64,000 nucleotides of DNA from Thermoanaerobacterium sp. RBIITD (GCF_900205865.1 NZ_LT906662.1:558001-622000), one strand, 5' to 3'; positions 47,078 to 56,059 are shown, counted from the first letter of the stretch. Numbers and translations: made by a program. Notes: generated by a model from the sequence alone, not told the origin.

Positions 47078-47545
47078 TTATCGCTTTTTATCAACGAAAT
47101 AGCTATCTGGAGAATAATATTTCACATATTCAATGTAACCATTTTTACCTTTTGATAATTCATTTAGCTTGCTTTCAACCTTTTTAAAGGTTTTATTTAT
47201 GTCTTCCATATTTTTGTCGTCCTTTTCCTTAATCTTTGATAATGTTGACTTTATATCTATTAATATGCCTTTTAATTTGCTTTTATCAGTATTATTATTA
47301 GATGTATTAAATATGCTGTCTATCTTATTAACCTTTTTATATAAATTATACATTGGTATAAAATCTGTATCAATCTTATCTATATTGTCTATAATACCTT
47401 GCTTTTTTATTAACAGATTTTTGATATCGTCGAGATTTTGTGAATTTATGGCTGTGTTTAGATCATCATTAAGGATTAGTAAAGTTTCTAAAAATTTTAA
47501 CTTATCTTCTGCTAATTCTATGAGCCTTTTTACATCGCTAATCAT
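47078..47545 (-). CDS. FlgN-like flagellar chaperone (putative)
   Basis: 155 residues, almost entirely helical and rich in Lys, Asp and Asn. The N-terminal helices (RLIELAEDKLKFLETLLILN, then LDDIKNLLIKKQGIIDNIDK) resemble the heptad pattern of FlgN/FliT-type export chaperones, which hold hook-associated or cap proteins before export. Sequence identity alone is weak. Its place four bases after fliS at the end of the flaG-fliD-fliS operon supports a flagellar role. Confidence 0.55.
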   Translation of the reverse strand: MISDVKRLIELAEDKLKFLETLLILNDDLNTAINSQNLDDIKNLLIKKQGIIDNIDKIDTDFIPMYNLYKKVNKIDSIFNTSNNNTDKSKLKGILIDIKSTLSKIKEKDDKNMEDINKTFKKVESKLNELSKGKNGYIEYVKYYSPDSYFVDKKR

Positions 47546-47549
47546 TATA

Positions 47550-47936
47550 TCAACCCTTTGAATATACTTTTGAACGAACTTTATTTACACCCTTTGTCCA
47601 CGTATCCTTTAAATCACTTACTAATGTTTTTACCTCATCAAGAGCTTCTGTATCTTTTTTTAGATTTGCTTCTACAAGCCTTCTTGAAATATATTCATAT
47701 ATATTATAAAGATTTTTTGATATATCATACTGCATGTCAAGCGTCGCCATTAGTTCTAAAACTATATCCTGTGCTCTCATAATACTATTATGAGCCTTCT
47801 CGATATTTTTATCTTTTATGGCTAACTTTGCTTCTTCTATGAAACGAATAACGCCATTATATAGCATCAAAACTAATTCTTCTGGGCTCGCTGTCATTAT
47901 AGAATTTTGTTTGTACTCCATGTATGGATCAAACAT
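47550..47936 (-). CDS. fliS: flagellar export chaperone FliS
   Basis: 128 residues. The N-terminus YMEYKQNSIMTASPEELVLM followed by LYNGVIRFIEEAKLAI and the LMATLDMQYDISKNLYNIYEY segment near 80 are diagnostic. FliS binds the C-terminus of flagellin and prevents early polymerisation. It lies 31 bases after fliD. Confidence 0.95.
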   Translation of the reverse strand: MFDPYMEYKQNSIMTASPEELVLMLYNGVIRFIEEAKLAIKDKNIEKAHNSIMRAQDIVLELMATLDMQYDISKNLYNIYEYISRRLVEANLKKDTEALDEVKTLVSDLKDTWTKGVNKVRSKVYSKG

Positions 47937-47967
47937 TTATAAATTCCCCTTTCTTTTTTTATATAAG

Positions 47968-49482
47968 TTAACCAGAAGTACCGCCAAGCTGACGACTCAA
48001 CCATTGACTCTGCGAATTCATCTGTCCTATATATGTCTCGAGCTGTGTAAACTGGGCATAATACTGCTGTTCAAGTGTATTTAAATGGTCTTGCATGTCT
48101 GCCATTCTTTGGTCCAATTCTCTTATTTGCTGACCTATGAAACTATTATCGTATAATTGATATTGCCCGCCTCCTGCCTCATTAGTAATCAAATCTATGC
48201 CTTTATTAACTGCATAATAAAGTCGTGATGCTATTCCGTCAGTACTATTTGCACCTGGTTTTGTAGAATCTGTTACTTTCGTAAACAGGTCAATTACCTC
48301 TTGTGGGTTATTTTGTATAGCATCTTTTAGCTTAGTTTCATCTATATATAGTTTTCCTCCTTCATACCACTGTCCCGTCGTAATTCCAATTGAGCTCAAC
48401 GTCACACTTTTTCCGTCAGAAGCCGTTACAGTACCTGATATAACATTTCTCAATGAATAATATATTGATGTAAGGCTGTCATTGCCGTTTAAATCACCAC
48501 TTCTCGCCTTTTGTTCCCACAATGTTATATCGTTATCCTTCATTGCCTGTTTCTGGGCATCTGTAAGTGGCGGATAATCATAATATCTTTTTTCAGATAA
48601 TTTTGTATTTATCTTTGTTATTATATTATTATAGCTGTCAACAAAGCTCTTTATGGTATTGTATATCGTATCTGTGTCGTTTTGGACTGAAAGAGTTGTT
48701 GTTCCAGTTCCTATTAGATTAACGTTGATGCCAAGTAATTGAAAATTATTTGTATTTTCTGAATAAACTATTGCATTAGTAGAAGTATCGTTCAACGTAA
48801 ACTGTGCATCTTTACCTTGTATTATCGACAATTTTAAAGTATTAGTAATAAATGAAGAAGTATCATTACTAAAATTAATCTGCGATTTTAAACCCGTAGT
48901 ATTTGAAATTAAAAATAGCCTGCCCAAATTACTATCATATGTAGCACTTATATGGGTTGTACTAGTTGCATCATTTATTGCTGTAACAACATCATTTATT
49001 GTAGCACCAGGTTTTATTCTTATAGTTGCTGATGTATTAATTTCTCCATTTGATAATGTAAATGTTATATCTTGAGTCGTTGTATTTAAATTATCGGTAG
49101 AAGAAATTACACTACTTGTTGCAGTTGCCGCTGATGCCAGTTGTTTTACTGTCAAAGTGTATGTTCCATTTACTGCGCCACTACCTGCCGTTGCAGTTGC
49201 AACTGCAGTATTTGATGATGTAACACTTTTTGCAAGATATGTTCCCTGCAGTTTCATCTTAAATAAATTATTGTCTCTTAAAGCTAAAAGCTGTGTATTA
49301 ATGTCTTTTAGATCTTCCTGCTGCCACTGTAGCCACTGTTTCTGCTGGCTCAGCTTGTCAAGTGGTATACTCGCAGCTTGCATAAGCTGTTTCACCATTG
49401 ATTCTGTATCGAGCCCAGATGCAAGTCCGCTTACTCTTAACAAATTGCTAGTGTTATAGCTTTGCATACTAATTGGATCCAT
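47968..49482 (-). CDS. fliD: flagellar hook-associated protein 2 (filament cap) FliD
   Basis: 504 residues. The N-terminal domain has RVSGLASGLDTESMVKQLMQ near 17 and DLKDINTQLLALRDN; a Thr/Ser/Asn-rich middle follows; the C-terminal domain has GIASRLYYAVNKGID near 415 and FIGQQIRELDQRMADMQ then LEQQYYAQFTQLETYIGQMN near 450-490, typical of the cap's coiled-coil ends. FliD caps the growing filament. A GGAGGG site lies six bases before the ATG and the flaG gene is 12 bases upstream. Confidence 0.95.
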   Translation of the reverse strand: MDPISMQSYNTSNLLRVSGLASGLDTESMVKQLMQAASIPLDKLSQQKQWLQWQQEDLKDINTQLLALRDNNLFKMKLQGTYLAKSVTSSNTAVATATAGSGAVNGTYTLTVKQLASAATATSSVISSTDNLNTTTQDITFTLSNGEINTSATIRIKPGATINDVVTAINDATSTTHISATYDSNLGRLFLISNTTGLKSQINFSNDTSSFITNTLKLSIIQGKDAQFTLNDTSTNAIVYSENTNNFQLLGINVNLIGTGTTTLSVQNDTDTIYNTIKSFVDSYNNIITKINTKLSEKRYYDYPPLTDAQKQAMKDNDITLWEQKARSGDLNGNDSLTSIYYSLRNVISGTVTASDGKSVTLSSIGITTGQWYEGGKLYIDETKLKDAIQNNPQEVIDLFTKVTDSTKPGANSTDGIASRLYYAVNKGIDLITNEAGGGQYQLYDNSFIGQQIRELDQRMADMQDHLNTLEQQYYAQFTQLETYIGQMNSQSQWLSRQLGGTSG

Positions 49483-49493
49483 AATTTTCCCTC

Positions 49494-49823
49494 CTATATT
49501 TTTCTATCAACAAATATTCCGGCAATCTTCCATAGCCCTGCGACCAAATCCAATATTTTTTCTGGTGGTATCTCGTCAATTACCTCATTCGTAGCACTAT
49601 CAACAATTTTTACAACTATCGTATTTGTTGGTTTATGTACAGAAAATTCAAAATATGTTCCATTGCTGTTTTTTATCCTATTATTTTCATTATTTATCTC
49701 GTCTTTTAAAGAATTATCATTAATTGGTCTTTTTAATATGTCCTTTACTTTATTTATCTCGTCAGACAATACATTGTCTACGAAATTGTTCTTTCCTCCT
49801 TCTAAAGAAACTCCCTTAATCAC
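49494..49823 (-). CDS. flaG: flagellar protein FlaG
   Basis: 109 residues. The C-terminal FlaG domain is clear: YFEFSVHKPTNTIVVKIVDS followed by EVIDEIPPEKILDLVAGL. FlaG affects filament length in several bacteria. The start is GTG with AGGAGG eight bases upstream. It is the first gene of the flaG-fliD-fliS-flgN-like operon and has a sigma-D promoter about 55 bases upstream. Confidence 0.92.
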   Translation of the reverse strand: MIKGVSLEGGKNNFVDNVLSDEINKVKDILKRPINDNSLKDEINNENNRIKNSNGTYFEFSVHKPTNTIVVKIVDSATNEVIDEIPPEKILDLVAGLWKIAGIFVDRKI

Positions 49824-49875
49824 TTAAATTACCTCCTAAAAACTTTTTATCCTTTGTTATAATGTACTATTTTTT

Positions 49876-49902
49876 ATATCGGCAAAGCAATTAAAAAAAT
49901 TA
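49876..49902 (-). promoter_or_regulatory. sigma-D (flagellar) promoter of the flaG operon
   Basis: Minus strand TAAT (49899-49902), 15 bases, GCCGATAT (49876-49883): one mismatch in each element from the sigma-D consensus. The -35 overlaps the T-run and stem of the terminator of the upstream Spo0E-like gene. Confidence 0.75.
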
Positions 49903-49921
49903 GCGGATTCATTCTCCGCTA
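49892..49921 (-). terminator. terminator of the Spo0E-like gene
   Basis: TAGCGGA/TCCGCTA seven-pair stem, seven-base loop, then seven T on the minus strand; overlaps the gene's stop codon and the flaG promoter. Confidence 0.75.
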
Positions 49922-50088
49922 CTTTTTTTTCGTTCCATATATTCTACAATAAGCTTATCAAGTTCCTGACTTATTTCAAGCGCTTTTGGCTTATCAATAT
50001 TGCACTTATTTAACTCCCCCTTTAGGCATTTTATCTTCCTTTCAACATCATCTTTTTTAAAATAGTGTTCTTTTATAACCTTTGCCAT
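49909..50088 (-). CDS. Spo0E-like aspartyl-phosphate phosphatase
   Basis: About 59 residues. It has the family pattern of two helices: VERKIKCLKGELNKC and then LEISQELDKLIVEYMERK, containing the SQELD motif that characterises Spo0E-like proteins. These remove phosphate from Spo0A~P and delay sporulation. The ATG at 50088 follows GGAGG by five bases; the open frame starts four codons earlier on a codon overlapping that site. It sits between the flagellar operon and asnB. Confidence 0.82.
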   Translation of the reverse strand: MAKVIKEHYFKKDDVERKIKCLKGELNKCNIDKPKALEISQELDKLIVEYMERKKSSGE

Positions 50089-50195
50089 ATTTTCCTCCAT
50101 AATATTATGATATCCACATTATATCATATATTATATATCGGATAAATTAAAATTTTATTAAGATTTTATAACAAAATTTCTCACCCTTTACATAA

Positions 50196-50226
50196 GACTT
50201 TCATATATTATTTACAGATGAAAGTC
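50196..50226 (+). repeat. inverted repeat in the asnB upstream region
   Basis: GACTTTCAT (50196-50204) and ATGAAAGTC (50218-50226) are perfect nine-base inverted repeats 13 bases apart. It could be an operator or a leader hairpin; there is no T-tract for termination. Confidence 0.4.
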
Positions 50227-50284
50227 AATTTCATTTGATTTTATTCTCACTATCTTAACAATTTATTTTTGAGGGGGCATTAGA

Positions 50285-52126
50285 ATGTGTGGCATTGCAG
50301 GATGGGTAAATTTTGAAATAGACTTATCACATAAAGATAAAATACTTGCAGCAATGGGAGAAAAACTTATTAATAGAGGACCTGATAGCTCTGGAATGTG
50401 GTTATCACCCCATTGTGCCATTGCACAAAGAAGGCTCATCGTAATAGATCCTGAAGGTGGAATCCAGCCTATGATCAAAAAATTTGGCAGTAGGACATAT
50501 GTTATTGTATATAATGGTGAACTTTATAATACAGATGAATTGCGAGATGAACTAAAATCATTTGGACATACTTTTAGCGGACACTCTGATACAGATGTCC
50601 TTTTGACATCATATATTGAGTGGGGTCCTGAATGTGTAAATAAGCTAAACGGCATTTATGCTTTCGCAGTCTGGGATGATCATGAAAATAGGCTGTTTCT
50701 CGCAAGAGACCACTTGGGCATAAAACCTCTTTTTTATACATTAAAAAATGGTTCTCTCCTTTTTGGCTCTGAAATAAAAGCTATTTTAGCGCATCCCGAT
50801 ATTAAAGCAGAAATAGGTCCGGAAGGCCTTGCAGAAATATTTGTCATGGGACCGACAAGAACACCAGGCAATGGAATATTCCGAGGCATATATGAACTTA
50901 AGCCAGGTCATTATCTAATATACAACCGCAATGGGATACAAACAAATCAATATTGGTCACTTGAAAGCCATCCACATGAAGATGACCTTAATACAACTTT
51001 AGAAAAAGTCCGCTTTTTTCTGGATGATGCTTCTAAACGTCAGCTTGTATCAGATGTACCATTGTGTTCACTATTATCAGGTGGCCTTGACTCTACTGCA
51101 GTATCTACATTTGCAAATGAAAAACTAAAAAAACTTGGAAGTAGGCTTATAACATATTCTGTCGACTATGCAGGAAATGATAAATACTTTAAGCCGAATC
51201 AATTCCAGCCAAATACAGATGCAGATTTTGTAGGTAAGGTTTCAAAAGAGATAGATACGAAGCACAATTACGTCTTTATTGACAATGAAAAATTAGCAGA
51301 CGCATTAAAACCTGCATTATATGCAAGAGACTTGCCTGGGATGGCTGATGTAGACTCATCATTATATCTCTTTTTAAGGGAAGTCAAAAGAGATGTAACA
51401 GTAGCACTTTCAGGTGAAGGTGCCGATGAAGTATTCGGCGGGTATCCATGGTTTAGGAATAAAAGTGCAATAGAATCAAATACTTTTCCATGGATCAGAA
51501 TGGTAAATGAGCGGATGAAACTGCTCTCACCCTATGTTGTAGAATCAATCCGTCCAATTGAATACCTAAATGACCGATATACAGAGGCACTCAATGAAGT
51601 ACCACACCTTCCTGGCGAAGATAAACATGCCGCACGCATGAGAGAAATATTTTACCTTAATCTTACAAGATTTCTATCCATGCTTCTTGATCGTATGGAC
51701 AGGATGAGTATGGCATCTGGCTTAGAGGTTCGTGTTCCATTCTTGGACCCCAGGCTTGTCAAATACGTATGGAACATTCCCTGGGAAATGAAAAATCTAA
51801 ATAACAGAGAAAAGGGATTGTTAAGGCATGCTTTAAAAGGTTATATACCTGATTTAGTAGTTGAAAGAAAAAAGAGCCCGTATCCAAAAACACACAATCC
51901 GATATTTAGAAATGTAGTAAGAAGATGGGTACAAGAGATAATAGATGATCCTACCTCACCCCTTTTACAACTGATAAATAAAGAAGAAGTACAAAAGCTA
52001 ATCGATGCAGACGCAAAAGCATTTGATCCGGCATGGTTCTCACAACTTATGGGAGGACCGCAGCTTTTCGCATATCTTGTTCAGATTAATTTCTGGCTAA
52101 AAGATTATAATATTACTTTAGTATAA
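50285..52126 (+). CDS. asnB: asparagine synthase (glutamine-hydrolysing)
   Basis: 613 residues. The mature N-terminus begins MCGIAGW, with Cys2 as the glutaminase nucleophile, and the class II glutamine amidotransferase domain includes RGPDSSG and YNGELYN. The synthetase domain has the ATP pyrophosphatase loop SLLSGGLDSTAV near 255 and VALSGEGADEVFGGYPW near 370. It makes asparagine from aspartate, ATP and glutamine. The ribosome site GAGGGGG lies just upstream. It is monocistronic, ending in a 14-pair terminator. Confidence 0.94.
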   Translation: MCGIAGWVNFEIDLSHKDKILAAMGEKLINRGPDSSGMWLSPHCAIAQRRLIVIDPEGGIQPMIKKFGSRTYVIVYNGELYNTDELRDELKSFGHTFSGHSDTDVLLTSYIEWGPECVNKLNGIYAFAVWDDHENRLFLARDHLGIKPLFYTLKNGSLLFGSEIKAILAHPDIKAEIGPEGLAEIFVMGPTRTPGNGIFRGIYELKPGHYLIYNRNGIQTNQYWSLESHPHEDDLNTTLEKVRFFLDDASKRQLVSDVPLCSLLSGGLDSTAVSTFANEKLKKLGSRLITYSVDYAGNDKYFKPNQFQPNTDADFVGKVSKEIDTKHNYVFIDNEKLADALKPALYARDLPGMADVDSSLYLFLREVKRDVTVALSGEGADEVFGGYPWFRNKSAIESNTFPWIRMVNERMKLLSPYVVESIRPIEYLNDRYTEALNEVPHLPGEDKHAARMREIFYLNLTRFLSMLLDRMDRMSMASGLEVRVPFLDPRLVKYVWNIPWEMKNLNNREKGLLRHALKGYIPDLVVERKKSPYPKTHNPIFRNVVRRWVQEIIDDPTSPLLQLINKEEVQKLIDADAKAFDPAWFSQLMGGPQLFAYLVQINFWLKDYNITLV

Positions 52127-52257
52127 GTAAATCAATTTAAACTCATAGGAAAAGATAATACAGTATAGCATACATTAATACAATATATAATATATGAGCA
52201 GCAATTTACGAATGACCTTTTTATAAAGCGGCTTTACTATCTATGCGATTATTTTTT

Positions 52258-52297
52258 ATTATAAAAGAGCTATCCAAAAAGCTCTTTTATAATTTTT
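52258..52297 (+). terminator. terminator of asnB
   Basis: ATTATAAAAGAGCT/AGCTCTTTTATAAT, 14 perfect pairs with an eight-base loop, followed by five T. Located about 130 bases after the asnB stop. Confidence 0.75.
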
Positions 52298-52322
52298 AAT
52301 GAACAAATGTTTGTGCTATAAT
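52294..52322 (+). promoter_or_regulatory. promoter with LexA-like box for the radical-SAM pair
   Basis: TTTTAA (52294-52299), 17 bases, TATAAT (52317-52322). Between them GAACAAATGTTT (52301-52312) fits the core of the firmicute LexA/DinR box (CGAACRNRYGTTYC) apart from the two outermost bases. A repressor bound there would cover the promoter spacer. Confidence 0.6.
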
Positions 52323-52353
52323 ATGTATATAAAAATGATAGAGGTGTAGCTGT

Positions 52354-53634
52354 ATGGATCTTTTTGATAAAATAAGAATCCTGTCTGATGCAGCAAAATA
52401 TGATGTATCATGTTCGTCGAGCGGTAGCAATAGAAAAAATAATAATGGTGGTATTGGCAATGCCGCATATTATGGCATTTGCCATAGCTGGTCAGATGAT
52501 GGAAAATGCATATCACTTCTAAAAATATTATTTACAAATATCTGCATATATAACTGTTCCTATTGCGTAAACAGATGTACAAATGATGTTGAAAGAGCAG
52601 CATTTACACCAGATGAGCTTGCAGATCTCACGATTAATTTCTACCGTCGCAATTACATAGAAGGATTATTTTTAAGCTCAGCAGTGTACAAAAGTCCTGA
52701 TTATACTATGGAGCTTTTAATAAAAACAGTCAAAAAACTGCGGGAAGAATACAATTTTAATGGATACATACACCTTAAAGCGATACCAGGCGCTGATATA
52801 AACTTAATAAGGTTAGCAGGTCTTTATGCAGATCGTATGAGCGTCAATATAGAACTTCCATCTGAAAAATCGTTGAAGCTATTAGCACCGCAAAAGAAAA
52901 AAGAGGCAATTTTAAAGCCCATGAGATATATACATAATCAGTTAGTAGAAAATAAGGAGTCAAAAAAGCTCATTCGTCATATAGATAAATTTGTACCAGC
53001 GGGTCAGACAACACAGCTTATAATCGGTGCAACACCTGAAAGCGATAGAACAATACTAAAACTTTCTGAAAATCTATATATGAAGTACAATCTAAAAAGA
53101 GTCTATTACTCTGCATATATCCCTGTTGCATCGGGTGCTAATCTTCCGGCTATATCATCACCGCCATTATTGAGGGAACACCGCCTATATCAGGCTGACT
53201 GGCTTTTAAGGTATTATGGCTTTAACGCAGATGAATTGCTAGATGAATCAAATCCAAACTTTGATTCATCTCTGGATCCAAAATGCGATTGGGCACTTAA
53301 AAATCTTCATCTCTTTCCTGTTGAAGTAAATATTGCTGATTACAATATGCTTCTAAGAGTCCCAGGAATCGGCGTGAAAACAGCAAAGCGTATAATTGCC
53401 GCAAGGCGTGTTTGTTCCTTAAATTATGATGCACTTAAAAATATAGGTGTCGTCTTAAAAAGGGCAAAATATTTTATAACTTGCAATGGCAAATATTATG
53501 GTGGATGCGAGTTAGATGATAATATGATAAGAAATAAATTATCAACAAAGAACAATGTAATAGATGAACAGCTTTCTATATTTAGCTTATTTCAAAATTC
53601 TGCAGAAACAAATTTGCCCGTATTAAGAACATAA
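52354..53634 (+). CDS. putative DNA modification/repair radical SAM protein (TIGR03916)
   Basis: 426 residues. The radical-SAM cluster site is CIYNCSYC (Cys64, Cys68, Cys71, C-x3-C-x2-C), preceded by other cysteines at 43 and 52 in GICHSWSDDGKC. A helix-hairpin-helix DNA-binding motif LLRVPGIGVKTAKRIIAARR lies near 335. This organisation matches TIGR03916, proteins found beside a uracil-DNA-glycosylase-linked partner and supposed to act in DNA repair; the chemistry is not known. It is followed by its TIGR03915 partner. A LexA-like box overlies its promoter. Confidence 0.87.
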   Translation: MDLFDKIRILSDAAKYDVSCSSSGSNRKNNNGGIGNAAYYGICHSWSDDGKCISLLKILFTNICIYNCSYCVNRCTNDVERAAFTPDELADLTINFYRRNYIEGLFLSSAVYKSPDYTMELLIKTVKKLREEYNFNGYIHLKAIPGADINLIRLAGLYADRMSVNIELPSEKSLKLLAPQKKKEAILKPMRYIHNQLVENKESKKLIRHIDKFVPAGQTTQLIIGATPESDRTILKLSENLYMKYNLKRVYYSAYIPVASGANLPAISSPPLLREHRLYQADWLLRYYGFNADELLDESNPNFDSSLDPKCDWALKNLHLFPVEVNIADYNMLLRVPGIGVKTAKRIIAARRVCSLNYDALKNIGVVLKRAKYFITCNGKYYGGCELDDNMIRNKLSTKNNVIDEQLSIFSLFQNSAETNLPVLRT

Positions 53635-53661
53635 ATAATCATGGATTTCATAATATGTACA

Positions 53662-53712
53662 GCAAAGAGCTCCTTTGCCTGTCATTCAGATCGTAGCGAA
53701 GAACCTCTGACC
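53662..53712 (+). repeat. intergenic repeat-like element
   Basis: A GCAAAG-AGCTC-CTTTGC hairpin (53662-53678) is followed by GTCATTCAGATCGTAGCGAA and GAACCTCTGACC. The second part closely resembles the widespread intergenic sequence of the form GTCATTCTGAGCGNAGCGAA GAATCT seen in many bacterial genomes. It occupies the gap between the two radical-SAM locus genes. Confidence 0.5.
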
Positions 53713-53755
53713 CATTAGGAATACGCAAGATTTATATGGAAAGGAATGAATACAT

Positions 53756-54490
53756 ATGCTTAATTATCTTTTTGATGGATCATTTGATGGTCTAATGACA
53801 GTTATCTATGAATCATATTATAAGCATCAAGTACCTGATAATATTATTATAAAAGGAGAATTGCAGCAAAATATGCTAAGTCAAAATATTTACATAGAAA
53901 CAGATATAGAAAAATCAGAAAAAGTCCAAAATGCCATTAAGAACAAAATATCCCGTGAATCATTAAAAAATATTTTCTATGCCTATTTATCGGAACTCGA
54001 CAGTTCATACATTTTAATATACAAATATATAAGGATGGGATTTAAATTAGGTAAAAAAATCGATAACTACCTCTCAAATGAAACTGTATTTAATGTACAT
54101 AAAATTAGGCAAAAAGTATCGCATGAGTCACATAAGATGATAGAACTTATTAGGTTTAAAGAAATAAAAAAAGGTTTGTATTATGCAAAGATACATCCGG
54201 ACTACAATGTTTTATGTCTTATAGTGCCACATTTCGCATCGAGATTTCAAAACCAGTATTTCATGATAAATGACATCAGAAGAAATATAACCGCGATATA
54301 TGATAAAAATGATTGGATAATAACAGATATGTTACCCGAAAATATTATGTTAACCAATGATGAAGAAAATTACGAAAATCTCTGGAAGGTTTATTATGAA
54401 AATATTGCCATAAAAGAAAGAAAAAACCCCCGACTTCAAAGACAAAACATGCCAAAGAAGTACTGGGATCTACTAGTAGAAAAGTCTTAA
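53756..54490 (+). CDS. TIGR03915 family DNA-metabolism protein (DUF4130)
   Basis: 244 residues, no membrane segments. The start YLFDGSFDGLMTVIYESYY, the RMGFKLGKKIDNYLSNETV segment near 98, and HPDYNVLCLIVPHFASRFQN near 158 are typical of the family that always accompanies the TIGR03916 radical-SAM protein. In other bacteria the domain is fused to a uracil-DNA glycosylase-like domain; that domain is missing here, so only the DUF4130 part is present. GGAAAGGAATG precedes the start. Probably acts with its upstream partner in repair. Confidence 0.85.
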   Translation: MLNYLFDGSFDGLMTVIYESYYKHQVPDNIIIKGELQQNMLSQNIYIETDIEKSEKVQNAIKNKISRESLKNIFYAYLSELDSSYILIYKYIRMGFKLGKKIDNYLSNETVFNVHKIRQKVSHESHKMIELIRFKEIKKGLYYAKIHPDYNVLCLIVPHFASRFQNQYFMINDIRRNITAIYDKNDWIITDMLPENIMLTNDEENYENLWKVYYENIAIKERKNPRLQRQNMPKKYWDLLVEKS

Positions 54491-54534
54491 TATGCCTGCT
54501 CTAATGGATATATTTTATACCGTATCGGTTCAAT

Positions 54535-55890
54535 TTATCGAATCTTATCTTCAAATTGAAGAATTGATGTAAATTTCTCAATAAAAGGCGTTCCTGATGA
54601 AGTCAGTAAAAGCGTCGATGTCACTCCAACTTCATTTACCGGAACAAATTTATATTCATTACCCTTTTTTACACCATATCCGCTAAAGTCATGTATAATA
54701 TATGGAATCCCATTTTCAGTTCCTATATACATCATAGCATGACCAGGCATATATATAGCGGCACCTGGTTTTACTTCATTAAAAAGCTTTATTCTATCCT
54801 GTGCTTTTGTATCTTCTCCAAATTTATATGATAGACCTACACCGCCTTCTTGTTCATCGGCGTTCCTTGGAAGTCTAAATCCAAATGTCTTATATACATA
54901 CATTATAAAGCTTGAGCAATCCCTTCCATTAAAGCTGTCACCCCAGCCATACCTATCACCAAGAAGTTTAAATGCCTGTCTTAAAATATTTGCTCTCGTA
55001 TATGGAAGGTAACCTATATTTACATCTTGCAACATTGATACCAATGCATCCTTAAATACAAGATTTCCATTAACATCTCTTGTAGGCAACTTAACAACAT
55101 GATTTCCAAATGTATTTTGATTACCTATACTTACAAGCTTATTATTTTCTAGGGGTATCCTTGTACCCATATCAAATTCTAGTTCTGAAATATCTTTATC
55201 AAATGGGTTAAACTGTGTCCTTATGTGATTACCCGTTACAACTATAAAGTCCTTTGTATCTAAATAATCAAATATTTCCTTTTTGTCTTTAGCAATGGCT
55301 ATATCATCTTTTTTAACCCATCCCCTGTAATTGTACATCTGCACAAAAAACCATTTACCATCATAACTTGTATGAAGTATAATAACAGGTTCTATTGCTT
55401 GACATCCCGTTTCTTGAAATCTATCAAATTCAATATCCCCTTTTATGCTGTATATACCGATATCTGTCGGAAATGTCCGTATGGAAGTATTTCTTACAGT
55501 TATACCATATTTTACAGGGTTTATTTTTTTGATACCAACTAAATTTGTATTTTCTATTAAAGAATCATAAAAATCTTTTGCCACAGCATTTCCATTAGCA
55601 AAATATCTTTCTTTTGTAGGGACTTTGTATTCACTAATATACTCCATCAATTCATCTTTTGTAAGACTTTCTTTGTATTTTTCAAGATTATATACTTTAT
55701 TAATTCTTTCTATTATCTTTTGATTAAATTCGCTTATCTCATTTTTCGTCATTATTACTTTATCGGCATCATGAATTTTTCTGATCCAATAATCCGCATG
55801 AAGCATTTCATCTGTGGTTCCAGGTATATTATTGATAATACCACTCCTCTCATAAGCATAGCTGGCTGCTAAACCAAAGCACATAATCAA
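54535..55890 (-). CDS. SH3/NlpC-P60 murein-peptide endopeptidase (YkfC-like)
   Basis: 451 residues, secreted. Two SH3-type wall-binding domains occupy about residues 135-280, followed by an NlpC/P60 cysteine peptidase: RYGWGDSFNGRDCSSFIMYV with the catalytic Cys near 318, and the His in MPGHAMMYIG near 370. YkfC cleaves between D-Glu and diaminopimelate in cell-wall peptides. Its neighbour is an L-Ala-D/L-Glu epimerase, matching the ykfABC recycling route. The start is odd: the TTG used at 55890 gives a signal peptide lacking basic residues, but ATG at 55910 would give MVRKK plus the rest if a six-A run (55896-55901) had one more A. Confidence 0.85.
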   Translation of the reverse strand: MIMCFGLAASYAYERSGIINNIPGTTDEMLHADYWIRKIHDADKVIMTKNEISEFNQKIIERINKVYNLEKYKESLTKDELMEYISEYKVPTKERYFANGNAVAKDFYDSLIENTNLVGIKKINPVKYGITVRNTSIRTFPTDIGIYSIKGDIEFDRFQETGCQAIEPVIILHTSYDGKWFFVQMYNYRGWVKKDDIAIAKDKKEIFDYLDTKDFIVVTGNHIRTQFNPFDKDISELEFDMGTRIPLENNKLVSIGNQNTFGNHVVKLPTRDVNGNLVFKDALVSMLQDVNIGYLPYTRANILRQAFKLLGDRYGWGDSFNGRDCSSFIMYVYKTFGFRLPRNADEQEGGVGLSYKFGEDTKAQDRIKLFNEVKPGAAIYMPGHAMMYIGTENGIPYIIHDFSGYGVKKGNEYKFVPVNEVGVTSTLLLTSSGTPFIEKFTSILQFEDKIR

Positions 55891-56059
55891 TATTATTTTT
55901 TCCTTACCATTGTTATAACTTTTTTAAGTAATATCATAAAATCTACATTATTTGTTCAGTAAAAAGCTAAAAAAGATTTTGCATATAAACAAGTAAAACT
56001 GAAAATACGCCTTTAATAAATTCATGATGTTATCTTTAAAAAATCAATAAGTATACATA

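Noticed and set aside
50110-50118. Another DnaA box (ATATCCACA) upstream of the Spo0E-like gene
   Set aside because: A single one-mismatch copy is expected by chance.
53641-53721. 26-codon ORF between the two radical-SAM locus genes
   Set aside because: No ribosome site; it is the translated intergenic repeat.
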